Assembly: GCF_001026695.1 (NCBI RefSeq)
Contig: NZ_LDNB01000010.1
Location: forward strand, 288,884 to 352,883
DNA length: 64,000 nucleotides
Reading direction: 5' to 3'
Source: Neobacillus vireti
GTDB lineage: Bacteria; Bacillota; Bacilli; Bacillales; Cytobacillaceae
The notes beneath the pieces are model-generated. The model was not told the DNA's origin, did no database searches, and saw only the letters and a list, made by a program, of their open reading frames with translations. This document shows, one piece after another, positions 42,301-50,267 of this stretch; the stretch's first letter is position 1, and every line of letters starts with the position of its first letter. The position numbers and the translations under genes are program-made.

Positions 42301-43708
42301 AGGCGCCACCAACATGTTTCCTAACAATATTGAACGCCCCATTGACATCAGCGTGTATTTGAATCTTTGACCCTGTGATTTTGTAAAAGGCTCTTTTCAC
42401 TCTTTGTCCGCTAAAAGTTGTTTGGTGTTCCTCACCAAATGTCGGAATCGGGTCCTTTGTTATAAAACATGACTTGGATGTGTAGCTTTCTTCGCGGATA
42501 ATGACCTGAATTCCTTTGCGTTCGGCTTTGTAGCGAATCATGTCAATGAATGTTGTGTAGGGGATTTGGATGAAGGTTTGTTTTGCTGACTTTCTCATGT
42601 TAACGTCTAATTTCCACCCCGAGTTTTTACCAATAATGATGGTGTCAATGTCTCTTTCTACGGCAATAGTTACCACTTTGACACTTGCCTTGTGTAAGAA
42701 ATCCATCACTCGATTGTTTCTTTTTCGGTCCAACGCAACCAAACGGTTCGTCATAAATACGCCTTCTTTTGGACTCTTTCCGTGTCGAATGATACCCATG
42801 TAATTGGCTCGTAATTTATTATAGTATTGATTGATGGATTTTAACCATGTACCCTTGATAAGCAGAGGTTTAAGCCCTAAGTTATCGACAATAGTTGCCA
42901 GGTTATCTACTCCTAAATCAATACCCATTACTTTTTTCGGTTTGAAAATAAAATGATTGTTTTGTTCTGCTGTTCTTACAATCGCCTTTTCTTGCTGTTC
43001 AGCTTTAAAAACGATTTCCACCACATATCGACCATAAAAAGGTACAATCCTGACTTGTTGCAGCTTCCCTTCAGAAAGGTCTATCTTTCCTAATTTCAGT
43101 TGAAGGCTAGTTCCCGGCAACTTAAGTACATTTCCTTCCTTGATTGCTGTGATTTGATTCGTTAAATAACACGTTGTTCTGCCTGTTTTTGTTTTATATT
43201 TAGGAATCTTTGGTTTACCCGAAAAGCAGCCTGGATTGATTTTGTATTTTTTGGACGCTTCGAAAAAACTCTTCCAATCATCAAATACTTTTTTCATCGT
43301 TTGTTGATTAGACTGAGACGGCATGGAAATGTAATCAATCTGCTTCATGACTTTAAATAGAGCCTCTACAAAACTATACCCAATGAATGATTGTTCTTTG
43401 GTTGGCATATTAAAGAGTTTTAGCTTCGGTTCCAGTTCCTTGCCCTTTTTATCTACTTTCTTAGGCTTTTCCATTTCCTTTTCATAGTGTTTCAGTCGAA
43501 TTTCATTCATTATAGGTAGATGTGTTTCTATATCCATCAGTACTTGTAGCTGATTTTCATTTTTCTTTTCTGCCTTCAGAGCAGTATATACCTGTCGAAC
43601 ATAGTAATTCGTAATATTATACAAATTTTTCGCTTTGAAACAGAGAGAATCACAATAATCGAATAATTTATGATCTGAATGGATTTGTATTTTATAGGTG
43701 CTATACAA
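42188..43708 (-). CDS. tnpB: IS200/IS605-type RNA-guided endonuclease TnpB (solitary)
   Basis: 506 residues from the TTG at 43708, chosen because GAGGAGG lies eight bases upstream. RuvC-like nuclease: first Asp in MGIDLGVDNLATIVDN (about 260-275), last Asp in HADVNGAFNI (about 460). The usual RuvC-II Glu strand is replaced by DTIIIGKNSGWK, and a Glu pair occurs instead in REESYTSKSCFI. The zinc finger (CxxC...CxxC) is degenerate, with a single Cys. This matches a known TnpB subgroup with a rearranged catalytic site. No tnpA transposase is nearby. It cuts DNA matching the guide and promotes element retention. Confidence 0.9.
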   Translation of the reverse strand: MYSTYKIQIHSDHKLFDYCDSLCFKAKNLYNITNYYVRQVYTALKAEKKNENQLQVLMDIETHLPIMNEIRLKHYEKEMEKPKKVDKKGKELEPKLKLFNMPTKEQSFIGYSFVEALFKVMKQIDYISMPSQSNQQTMKKVFDDWKSFFEASKKYKINPGCFSGKPKIPKYKTKTGRTTCYLTNQITAIKEGNVLKLPGTSLQLKLGKIDLSEGKLQQVRIVPFYGRYVVEIVFKAEQQEKAIVRTAEQNNHFIFKPKKVMGIDLGVDNLATIVDNLGLKPLLIKGTWLKSINQYYNKLRANYMGIIRHGKSPKEGVFMTNRLVALDRKRNNRVMDFLHKASVKVVTIAVERDIDTIIIGKNSGWKLDVNMRKSAKQTFIQIPYTTFIDMIRYKAERKGIQVIIREESYTSKSCFITKDPIPTFGEEHQTTFSGQRVKRAFYKITGSKIQIHADVNGAFNIVRKHVGGAFEGLDKKQFLQSPKKIIILKSKKKAKRKKKAKLKASA

Positions 43709-43938
43709 TCTTTTCACCTCCTCGAAAAGGAACACATGTTCCCATTATATCAAATAGATTGATAGAATACAAAGTATTTACTCATTTCAAGAAATAATTG
43801 CATATGCAAACAAAATGATAAGAAGAATCAAAAAGTGGAAAACTTCTTTCTTTACATTTTTGGTCTTTAACACGGTTCAATCTTCGAAGATTCGTTTTTC
43901 AAGAAAGCCTTATTCATTCATGAAAATAGAATTAAAAC
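43709..43938. other. Left flank of the TnpB element
   Basis: AT-rich, no gene. GGGAACATGTGTTCCC-like dyad lies at about 43730-43746 and may belong to the element's left end. ATGAGTA occurs near 43785 on the minus strand. Exact insertion boundary not determined. Confidence 0.35.
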
Positions 43939-44637
43939 TTATTCCATCGCTTCCCCAAGATATTCCTTCACACTAACAGCAAAGTGGCTGTTCGGGAGAT
44001 AGGCAATTTCGAGCGGTTTTCCGGAAAAGTTGGCTGCATAATAGTTTCTTGAAATATTCAAATTATAAATATCAATGGTGAGATCGTCAAATTCCAATTC
44101 CATTACATATTCAGTTCCGTAATCGGGGTCATCGTACTCCACCCCGGTTGGGATTGCGACCAGCTTTTCAAACTGCTTGTTTTCAAAAGCCGCTTTATCT
44201 TTATAGAGAAGGATCGAGGTTTCCAAAAAGTGATAGCTCGCTGACATCATCACAGCTGCGACGAGTAAACAAACAATCTTGCCAAACCAGTTTCTTGTGC
44301 CAACCATCATCCCCAAAAAAATAAGCCCAAAGCAGAGACACATGCTGGCAGCACAGTAAGCACCCATCATTTCCGACAGAATGAAGTTTCCTTCGGTTAG
44401 CTTGGATACACCCCACAAAATGAACGTTAAAATTAAAAAAAATACGCCAATGAATAGGATTACGACAGCAATGGCTTCCCTTTTATTCTCCACTGACGGA
44501 AACCGCGCTTTCTCTTCTTTTTCTTTTCTAGCTTTATCGACATTTACTGCTCCCCCTTCTAAAAATTCTCGAAATTCATCGTGAACATCAAGCAAAAATG
44601 GCGGCCCGGCTGGGGAAGAAAACTGACCGGGCACCAC
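43939..44637 (-). CDS. Membrane protein downstream of a VWA lipoprotein gene
   Basis: 232 codons from a GTG at 44637; the start is uncertain because AAGGTG is only two bases away. A charged N-terminus of about 50 residues is followed by three hydrophobic segments (AIAVVILFIGVFFLILTFIL, MMGAYCAASMCLCFGLIFLG, IVCLLVAAVMMSAS), then a C-terminal strand-rich domain of about 80 residues. Unrecognised. It is 24 bases after the VWA gene, so they form an operon. Confidence 0.65.
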   Translation of the reverse strand: MVPGQFSSPAGPPFLLDVHDEFREFLEGGAVNVDKARKEKEEKARFPSVENKREAIAVVILFIGVFFLILTFILWGVSKLTEGNFILSEMMGAYCAASMCLCFGLIFLGMMVGTRNWFGKIVCLLVAAVMMSASYHFLETSILLYKDKAAFENKQFEKLVAIPTGVEYDDPDYGTEYVMELEFDDLTIDIYNLNISRNYYAANFSGKPLEIAYLPNSHFAVSVKEYLGEAME

Positions 44638-44661
44638 ACCTTGAACAAAGTGACTTTTCCT

Positions 44662-46056
44662 TTACTCCTTTTTCCATTGCTGACGCCATTCTTCGACCTT
44701 TGCATTAATTTCCTTCTCCGTTTGCTCTCTTTCCGACTCCTTGTCCTTCTTTATTTCTTTGAAGTGTTGATTACGCAACTCATGGCGCGAATCCGCTAAT
44801 TGCAGGACTTGTTTCTCGACGTCATCTGCTATCAATTTCTCATCATGCAAGAAATAGGCGGCATGTTTGATGCGATTCCATTCTGCATCGGAGGCAGTGA
44901 ATAAAGGATTATAAATCTGATTCATTCGCTCCATCGCCTTGATCATTTGCTGCATCGTCACCCCCTGCGTCCAAACAAGCTGTCCAATTGTCGGCTGCCA
45001 TTTTTTCGTAATTTGAACTTCAAGTTCAGCGGGATCCTCTACCGTGACATACTCTCCCCCACCCGAATCGGCCACTTGTTTTAGTTGTTGCTGACCTTCG
45101 TTATCTACGTTGAATCCAATAATATTGACCTTTGCTTTGATATTTTGACTTTGAAGCTGCGCCGCCGCAGCAACGGGGTCTCCATCACAGGTTTCCACTC
45201 CGTCACTCACTATATAAACTAGATTCGAGTAGTCATCTGAAGGATAGGCCTGCAGGATTTCTCCCGCTTTATTGATTGCCCCGGCTAATGGAGTCCAGCC
45301 GCTCGCCTGAAAAGAACGTAACGAGTTTGTGAAGTTTTCAGCTTGATAGGCTGATAGCGGGTACACCGAGTCCACGGACGAACAGGATGCCATTCTTTCT
45401 GAATCGGCAGATGAACCGACATGTCCATATGAGATCAACGCGACATTGGCGTCATCGGGAATTTGCTCCACGAACTTGGCAATCGCCTCTTTCGCCAGCT
45501 CCATTTTTGTTTTGCCGGCTATTCTCCCTTTCATACTGCCGCTTGCATCCATTAAGACTAGAACATTCATTTTCTTTTGTTTTGTGGTTACCTCATCCTC
45601 ACCATTTGGCAATTCCGGCATCACGAACCCATGTTCATAGGCAACTAATTGCTCATAATAATTTTTATAATTTCCTGAACCGAGCTTATGAACAAGGAAA
45701 TCATATACTTGCTCACCGCTTAGGTTTTTATGCTTAGTAAAATAAGCTTTAAACTCCTTATCGGCAATGGGATTGAACGTATTCTCCAGAAAATCCAGGT
45801 ATTGCTGACCGTCCCAGCCCCCAAGTGTTTCCAACTTCTGGTCCATATGCTTTTCGACCAACACACCAGCTTTTTGATCAACCATTTCTTCGACTGTTCT
45901 CGCGGCAGTCGGAATCCTATCCTCCGCTGTTTCCTCGGCTTTCGTTGCTTTAGCGGACTTTCGATTCTCCGTTTGTGTTTGATCCTTTGCACAAGCTGCG
46001 ATTACTACTAAGGACAAAATACACACTAGTATTGCGCCCCTTTTTAAAATATTCAT
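44662..46056 (-). CDS. VWA-domain lipoprotein, YwmC/YwmD-like
   Basis: 464 residues. Lipoprotein signal peptide ends LVVIAAC with Cys22. A Glu/Ala/Lys-rich linker (about 25-70) leads to a von Willebrand factor A domain at about 165-345, with the MIDAS motif DASGSM (about 172), the T in SGWTPLAGAINKAG and D in VYIVSDGVETCDGD, so metal-dependent ligand binding is intact. The C-terminal ~100 residues are helical and highly charged. Surface-exposed adhesion or assembly role is likely but unspecified. Confidence 0.85.
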   Translation of the reverse strand: MNILKRGAILVCILSLVVIAACAKDQTQTENRKSAKATKAEETAEDRIPTAARTVEEMVDQKAGVLVEKHMDQKLETLGGWDGQQYLDFLENTFNPIADKEFKAYFTKHKNLSGEQVYDFLVHKLGSGNYKNYYEQLVAYEHGFVMPELPNGEDEVTTKQKKMNVLVLMDASGSMKGRIAGKTKMELAKEAIAKFVEQIPDDANVALISYGHVGSSADSERMASCSSVDSVYPLSAYQAENFTNSLRSFQASGWTPLAGAINKAGEILQAYPSDDYSNLVYIVSDGVETCDGDPVAAAAQLQSQNIKAKVNIIGFNVDNEGQQQLKQVADSGGGEYVTVEDPAELEVQITKKWQPTIGQLVWTQGVTMQQMIKAMERMNQIYNPLFTASDAEWNRIKHAAYFLHDEKLIADDVEKQVLQLADSRHELRNQHFKEIKKDKESEREQTEKEINAKVEEWRQQWKKE

Positions 46057-46439
46057 CTCTTCCCCTCTTTCTAGAAAAATACCGTTATTTTCTATACGTT
46101 ATAAGGGACGTTCGGTTTCTAAGACTTTTGGCACGATTTATACCAAGTTATGTAGAGTATTAAAAAAATTGAAGGAGACTTTTACTCTATAATCCACATT
46201 ATCTAATATTTCGATATTTATTAATCTATTATATTGATAATTTGAATTGCGTTATAGCCATGCTTACCGCTATATTAGAGAGTAATTGAAGCCCTAAGAA
46301 TGCCCTGGATATCTCCGGGCATTTTTGTATGCAACAGCATTCTTGGACTTTTTCTAAAGCGTATTTTACAAGTTATTGGCAAAAAGGGCAGGCCACCATG
46401 GCCGATGCTATGCGAAAAAAAAGGAGGAGATTTATTTAA
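46057..46439. other. Divergent intergenic region upstream of yedE
   Basis: Holds the promoters for the VWA operon (minus) and the yedE operon (plus). A plus-strand terminator-like hairpin lies within it at 46299-46323. Nothing else recognised. Confidence 0.5.
46299..46323 (+). terminator. Terminator-like hairpin in the yedE leader
   Basis: AATGCCC (46299-46305) pairs with GGGCATT (46317-46323), followed by TTTTTGTA. No plus-strand gene precedes it, so it either lies in a leader transcript of the yedE operon or is a leftover. Confidence 0.6.
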
Positions 46440-47669
46440 ATGAATGTTTACCGTAAAATCTTCAAGGAATACTGGAATCCCTACATTGCCATCAGTATTG
46501 CAGGTCTGATCAGTGCCTTGTACTTCGGAATTACAGGTACAGTTTGGGCGGTTACGGGGGAATTCACCAGATTAGGCGGACATATGTTACAATGGTTTGG
46601 CGTTGATGTGTCACATTGGGCGTATTTTCAACTGGTGGGCATCGAAGGGACTCCCATCAGCAGGACCGATGGCTGGATTGTCATTGGAATGCTCGTTGGC
46701 GCACTGATTACGATTTTACTAAGCAACAGTTTTAAGATCCGCGTACCAAAACAAAAACGGCGTTTAGTTCAGGGATTTATTGGCGGAATCATTGCAGGAT
46801 TTGGTGCACGCCTTGCTCTAGGATGCAATTTGGCGGCCTTTTTTACGGGTGTGCCTCAGTTCTCATTCCATTCCTGGATCTTTATGTTGACCACTGCCAT
46901 AGGAACCTATTTTGGCGTCAAAATCGTGAACACCAAATGGTGGCGGGGAAAACCAACCTTGACGAGAGGCCCGATGAAACCGGTCAACACCCAGCCTATC
47001 AAAAAAAGGAATATTCAGCCGGTGTTAGGTCTTATTTTTGCCTGTTTGTATCTTGCACTTATTCTCTACTTTTTCGCAACAGGAAAATCACTCCTAGCAG
47101 TTGCCTGTATAGCAGGAGCCCTGTTTGGAATTCTAATTGAACGAGGACAAATTTGTTTCACTTCAGCTTTCCGCGATTTATGGGTCAGCGGGAGGGCTGT
47201 CATGTCCAAAGCGATTGCTGTTGGAATGATGATCAGTGTTATCGTAACCTTTATTTATATTCAAAATGGCTCTGTCTCCATAATCAAAATGGCTGCTCCT
47301 AGCACAGCAATCGGCGGACTCCTATTCGGGTTTGGCATTGTCCTTGCCGGCGGCTGTGAGACGGGCATGATGTATCGGGCAATGGAAGGCCAATTGCTAT
47401 ACTGGGTAGTAGGCGCTGGTAATATCGTCGGTGCTACAGCTCTCGCCTATGGCTGGGATCATCTCGGTATCTATCATGCCCTTGTCGAGAATTGGCCAAA
47501 AGTGAACCTAATCGAACAATGGGGGCCTATGGGAGCTCTGTTCGGAACGCTGGCCATGCTAGCTGCTTGGTTCCTCCTATCAAATTGGTGGCAAAAGCGG
47601 TTCCGTTACGGAAAGGGAATTCATCTTCAAAAAACGGAACGAATTTCTCACGTTACAAAGGAGGCTTAA
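46440..47669 (+). CDS. yedE: YeeE/YedE family sulfur/selenium transport membrane protein
   Basis: 409 residues, about ten membrane helices in two homologous halves. Each half carries a family Cys/Gly motif: ARLALGCNLAAFFTGVPQFS and FGIVLAGGCETGMMYRAMEG; RGQICFTSAFRDLW adds a third Cys. In the related TsuA these Cys residues pass thiosulfate through the membrane; the longer YedE forms next to yedF are tied to selenium metabolism. AAAGGAGGAG lies about 11 bases before the ATG. The ribosome site of the next gene lies within this gene's last codons, showing translational coupling. Confidence 0.9.
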   Translation: MNVYRKIFKEYWNPYIAISIAGLISALYFGITGTVWAVTGEFTRLGGHMLQWFGVDVSHWAYFQLVGIEGTPISRTDGWIVIGMLVGALITILLSNSFKIRVPKQKRRLVQGFIGGIIAGFGARLALGCNLAAFFTGVPQFSFHSWIFMLTTAIGTYFGVKIVNTKWWRGKPTLTRGPMKPVNTQPIKKRNIQPVLGLIFACLYLALILYFFATGKSLLAVACIAGALFGILIERGQICFTSAFRDLWVSGRAVMSKAIAVGMMISVIVTFIYIQNGSVSIIKMAAPSTAIGGLLFGFGIVLAGGCETGMMYRAMEGQLLYWVVGAGNIVGATALAYGWDHLGIYHALVENWPKVNLIEQWGPMGALFGTLAMLAAWFLLSNWWQKRFRYGKGIHLQKTERISHVTKEA

Positions 47670-47672
47670 TAC

Positions 47673-47918
47673 ATGTCCCAGGTGATCGATGTCAACTACA
47701 CTCTGGATATTCGCGGCGAGCCATGACCATACCCTGTCATTTTTGCGCTGGATGCGCTAAAAACCATGAAAATCGGGGAAGTCTTACAAGTCATCGCAGA
47801 TTGTCCGCAATCCTTTCGAAGTGTTCCGGAAGAAGCCGTCAAACATGGCTACCAGCTTCTGACAGAACCACAAAAAGTCGGGCAGGATATTTATTTTTAT
47901 ATTAAGGTTATTAAATAG
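47673..47918 (+). CDS. yedF: TusA-like part of YedF with in-frame TGA at the catalytic Cys (candidate selenoprotein)
   Basis: 81 codons from ATG 47673 (AAAGGAGG eight bases upstream) to TAG 47918, if TGA at 47724-47726 (codon 18) is read through. TusA/SirA proteins have an RGxxCPxP motif whose Cys carries the sulfur or selenium; here the motif reads LDIRGEP-TGA-PYPVIFALD, so the stop sits exactly on the catalytic Cys. The frame on both sides is clean family sequence (VIFALDALKTMKIGEVLQVI, HGYQLLTEPQKVGQDIYFYI). A SECIS-like hairpin follows. The gene sits between yedE and a DsrE-like yedF part. Sec insertion is the best reading; a nonsense mutation or sequencing error remain possible. Standard gene callers would miss or truncate it. 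Confidence 0.8.
47740..47763 (+). promoter_or_regulatory. SECIS-like hairpin downstream of the in-frame TGA
   Basis: TTTTTGCGC (47740-47748) pairs with GCGC-T-AAAAA (47754-47763, one bulged T) around the loop TGGAT (47749-47753). The loop begins 23 bases after the TGA and has G at its second and third positions. Bacterial SECIS elements need such a loop with a G in its first two positions, roughly 16-37 bases after UGA. Confidence 0.65.
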
Positions 47919-47945
47919 CATTATGAAATCAGTGAGGTGGAGTAA

Positions 47946-48284
47946 TTGAAAAACAAGGTAATTTTACTTGCTTCAGATCAGCTTGGCAAAGGTGACACAG
48001 AACTAGGAGAAGGAATATTAGAAACCTTCTTTACTATTCTTAAGCAAAAGGAAGAACTGCCTGTGGCTGTTTTTTGCATGAACCGTGGTGTGTTTACATT
48101 AACGGAAAACTCGCTTGTTTCTCTCCAATTAAAAGAACTGGAAGAAAAGGGTATTGATGTTCTTGCTTGTAAAACATGTGTAGACTATTATGAGCTAAAT
48201 GATAAGCTCACAGCTGGGAAAATCAGCGGGATGGCGCAATTTATTGAGTTAGCCTCAAAATATGAAGTAATTACATTATCTTGA
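47946..48284 (+). CDS. yedF: DsrE-like part of YedF (selenium metabolism)
   Basis: 112 residues from a TTG with GAGGTGGAG just upstream. It begins KNKVILLASDQLGKGDTELG, followed by PVAVFCMNRGVFTLTENSLV, LKELEEKGIDVLACKTCVDY and LTAGKISGMAQFIELASKY. This is the DsrE-like C-terminal domain of sulfurtransferase-like selenium metabolism protein YedF, with the conserved C-x-x-C (CKTC). In many species TusA-like and DsrE-like parts are one ~200-residue protein; here they are two ORFs 27 bases apart. Confidence 0.88.
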   Translation: MKNKVILLASDQLGKGDTELGEGILETFFTILKQKEELPVAVFCMNRGVFTLTENSLVSLQLKELEEKGIDVLACKTCVDYYELNDKLTAGKISGMAQFIELASKYEVITLS

Positions 48285-48328
48285 TTTTCTAAGAGGTTTT
48301 CTTCTGATGTCTATATAATAGTAAAATA

Positions 48329-48361
48329 AAAATCAGGCAGTCTAAGTGATTGCCTGATTTT
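48329..48361. terminator. Bidirectional terminator between yedF and doxX genes
   Basis: AAAATCAGGCA (48329-48339) pairs with TGCCTGATTTT (48351-48361), with A/T runs on both sides, placed between convergent genes. Confidence 0.8.
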
Positions 48362-48399
48362 TCATGATTATTAAGTTACGCTATTTGAAATCATAACGG

Positions 48400-48897
48400 C
48401 TATCGAGTAATTCCAGCAGTTTTACCATGACCCTTTCTGAAATAGCCTTTGATAAAAGGAACTGTAAATCGGTCAAGTCCAAAGTAATAAGCACCGGCTC
48501 CTGCGAATAAGAGAATTATTGCTGCTGTATAAAGTATTGGATTAGTGCTTGTTGTACCTGCTAGCATAAAGTTTAAGTTCATGAAGGCTCCGGCAATTAA
48601 AGCTGGAATTGTTGCTAGACCGACGATTAAACCAATACCAACAAGCAACTCTCCCCAAGGTATTAATACGTTGAAGATATGAACGTTTGGCATTGCAAAT
48701 TGTTGTAAGAACTCAGCATACCATCCTTGTACTGCTGGATGATCACCTGTTGCATTTGCAAGAGCACCTTTTAGGAATCCAGCAGCATCAAATCCGCCTG
48801 TTATTTTATGAATACCTGCCTCAATCCATTGTAAGCCAAGCCATATACGTAAAACTGTCCACACAACTGCTGCTAGAGGGGTTTTGTACCATCTCAT
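48400..48897 (-). CDS. DoxX family membrane protein
   Basis: 165 residues from the ATG at 48897 (AGGAG nine bases upstream). Four hydrophobic helices; the family opening is VWTVLRIWLGLQWIEAGIHK ITGG, followed by IPWGELLVGIGLIVGLAT and ILLFAGAGAYYFGLDRF. DoxX-type proteins relate to thiosulfate:quinone oxidoreductase subunits and other redox membrane complexes. A perfect Rex box lies just upstream, so NADH/NAD+ ratio probably controls it. Confidence 0.88.
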   Translation of the reverse strand: MRWYKTPLAAVVWTVLRIWLGLQWIEAGIHKITGGFDAAGFLKGALANATGDHPAVQGWYAEFLQQFAMPNVHIFNVLIPWGELLVGIGLIVGLATIPALIAGAFMNLNFMLAGTTSTNPILYTAAIILLFAGAGAYYFGLDRFTVPFIKGYFRKGHGKTAGITR

Positions 48898-48917
48898 CAC
48901 AATCATCTCCTATTAGT

Positions 48918-48939
48918 ACTTGTGAAATATTTCACAAGT
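48918..48939 (-). promoter_or_regulatory. Rex operator upstream of the DoxX gene
   Basis: The palindrome ACTTGTGAAAT-ATTTCACAAGT (48918-48939) contains TTGTGAA-ATAT-TTCACAA, a perfect match to the Rex consensus TTGTGAA-N4-TTCACAA. It lies about 21 bases before the DoxX start. Rex represses anaerobic and fermentative genes when NAD+ is high and lets go when NADH rises. Confidence 0.9.
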
Positions 48940-49162
48940 TTATTGAAAAAAATTTTTGTGTTCCCTTTCGTTGAGGGGATAATCAGCCAGCTGGTTTTTG
49001 TAGTGAAGTTTGTGATCTTTTTCACTATCTTCTCTACACTTTAAATATACTCAGTTTGTATTCAAATGGCAACGACTTTCACAGTTTTTTTACATATTAA
49101 TGTTAAAAATATGATTAAAATGTGAACAGTAGGTTTAATCGAGCAGATAAAAGTAAATATAA

Positions 49163-49193
49163 AAAAACTGGAGGCTGCATTCCCCCAGTTTTT
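49163..49193 (+). terminator. Terminator-like hairpin
   Basis: AAAAACTGG (49163-49171) pairs with CCAGTTTTT (49185-49193). Between a minus-strand DoxX gene and a minus-strand ung gene; it may end the ung transcript by its symmetric T/A arms. Confidence 0.6.
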
Positions 49194-49398
49194 GTACCTA
49201 CACTTTATTTACTGTAAGTCCGTTATCTACAACAACAAAGAAGAAACTGTCCCTACTTCAGCTGCATGGTTGTAATTCAAGTAGGATCACCTATAAAAAT
49301 GGCAATCTCTGATTCTGCCTTTTTTCCATCGTATTCAAACTTTATCTGATACGTTTTATCGTTGCAGCCAGTATCAAGAAAGTTGAATGAAGCCCATT

Positions 49399-50073
49399 CT
49401 ATAAATTTGGTATCTGCCAATCAATTTCCTCCATCCCTAAATCGCGTAAAATCGCATTGGTTCGGGAAAATGGTTTACTCCCAAAAAAGCCCTTATTGGC
49501 GGAAAATGGGCTGGGATGTGGCGACTTTATGATGAAATGCCTTGATGAAGTGATGAGTTGTTGTTTTTGTTGTGCGAAATTTCCCCAAAGGATAAAAACA
49601 ACTGGTTTCTCTCTTTGATTCAATTCTTCAATGACTTTATCAGTAAACTCTTCCCAACCGAGGCCTTTATGTGAGTTTGGACTTCCTGCACGCACGGTTA
49701 AAACCGCATTCAACATCATGACTCCCTGCTTCGCCCATTTTACCAGGTACCCATTATTAGGGACCTGGCATCCCAAATCTGTTTGCAGCTCCTTAAAAAT
49801 ATTTTTCAATGATGGAGGAATCCGTACACCTGGTTTAACTGAAAAACTTAATCCATGGGCCTGTCCTGGTCCATGATAAGGGTCTTGACCAATAATGACT
49901 ACTTTGGTTTCGTTATATGAAGTAAAATGCAGTGCATTATAGATATCATTTTGCTCCGGAAAAACCACTTTTGTTTGGTATTCTTCGAGCAGTATTTTCC
50001 TTAATCGCTGGTAATAGGGTTTCTCAAATTCTTCTTCAAGCAATGGTGCCCAATCATTTTTCAAAATAGCCAT
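49399..50073 (-). CDS. ung: Uracil-DNA glycosylase
   Basis: 224 residues, usual length. Family-1 UDG motifs all present: [18 protein letters not shown] (water-activating Asp, uracil binding), [20 protein letters not shown] region, and the DNA-intercalation loop [13 protein letters not shown]. Excises uracil from DNA to start base-excision repair. ATG at 50073 is preceded by GTGGAAGAA; the in-frame ATG at 50088 is an alternative. Minus-strand single gene. Confidence 0.95.
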   Translation of the reverse strand: MAILKNDWAPLLEEEFEKPYYQRLRKILLEEYQTKVVFPEQNDIYNALHFTSYNETKVVIIGQDPYHGPGQAHGLSFSVKPGVRIPPSLKNIFKELQTDLGCQVPNNGYLVKWAKQGVMMLNAVLTVRAGSPNSHKGLGWEEFTDKVIEELNQREKPVVFILWGNFAQQKQQLITSSRHFIIKSPHPSPFSANKGFFGSKPFSRTNAILRDLGMEEIDWQIPNL

Positions 50074-50267
50074 TTCTTCCACTCTCATTTCTATTGTTGA
50101 AATTCATTCAATTTTTGGATTAACTCATTATATGGAATAAACTAAAAGGAAAAATTTAATAACTTCCTTTATCACAACCATACAGTTCTTCCATTTGACG
50201 AGCAATCATTAAGTTGCATATACTTGTCAGATAAATGGAAAGAAGCTTATATTCAAGGAGGTAAAAC

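Noticed and set aside
49258-49430. Minus-strand frame after ung ([14 protein letters not shown]...)
   Set aside because: Protein-like but short; its beginning overlaps ung out of frame and no start or ribosome site is visible, so it was left out of the gene list.
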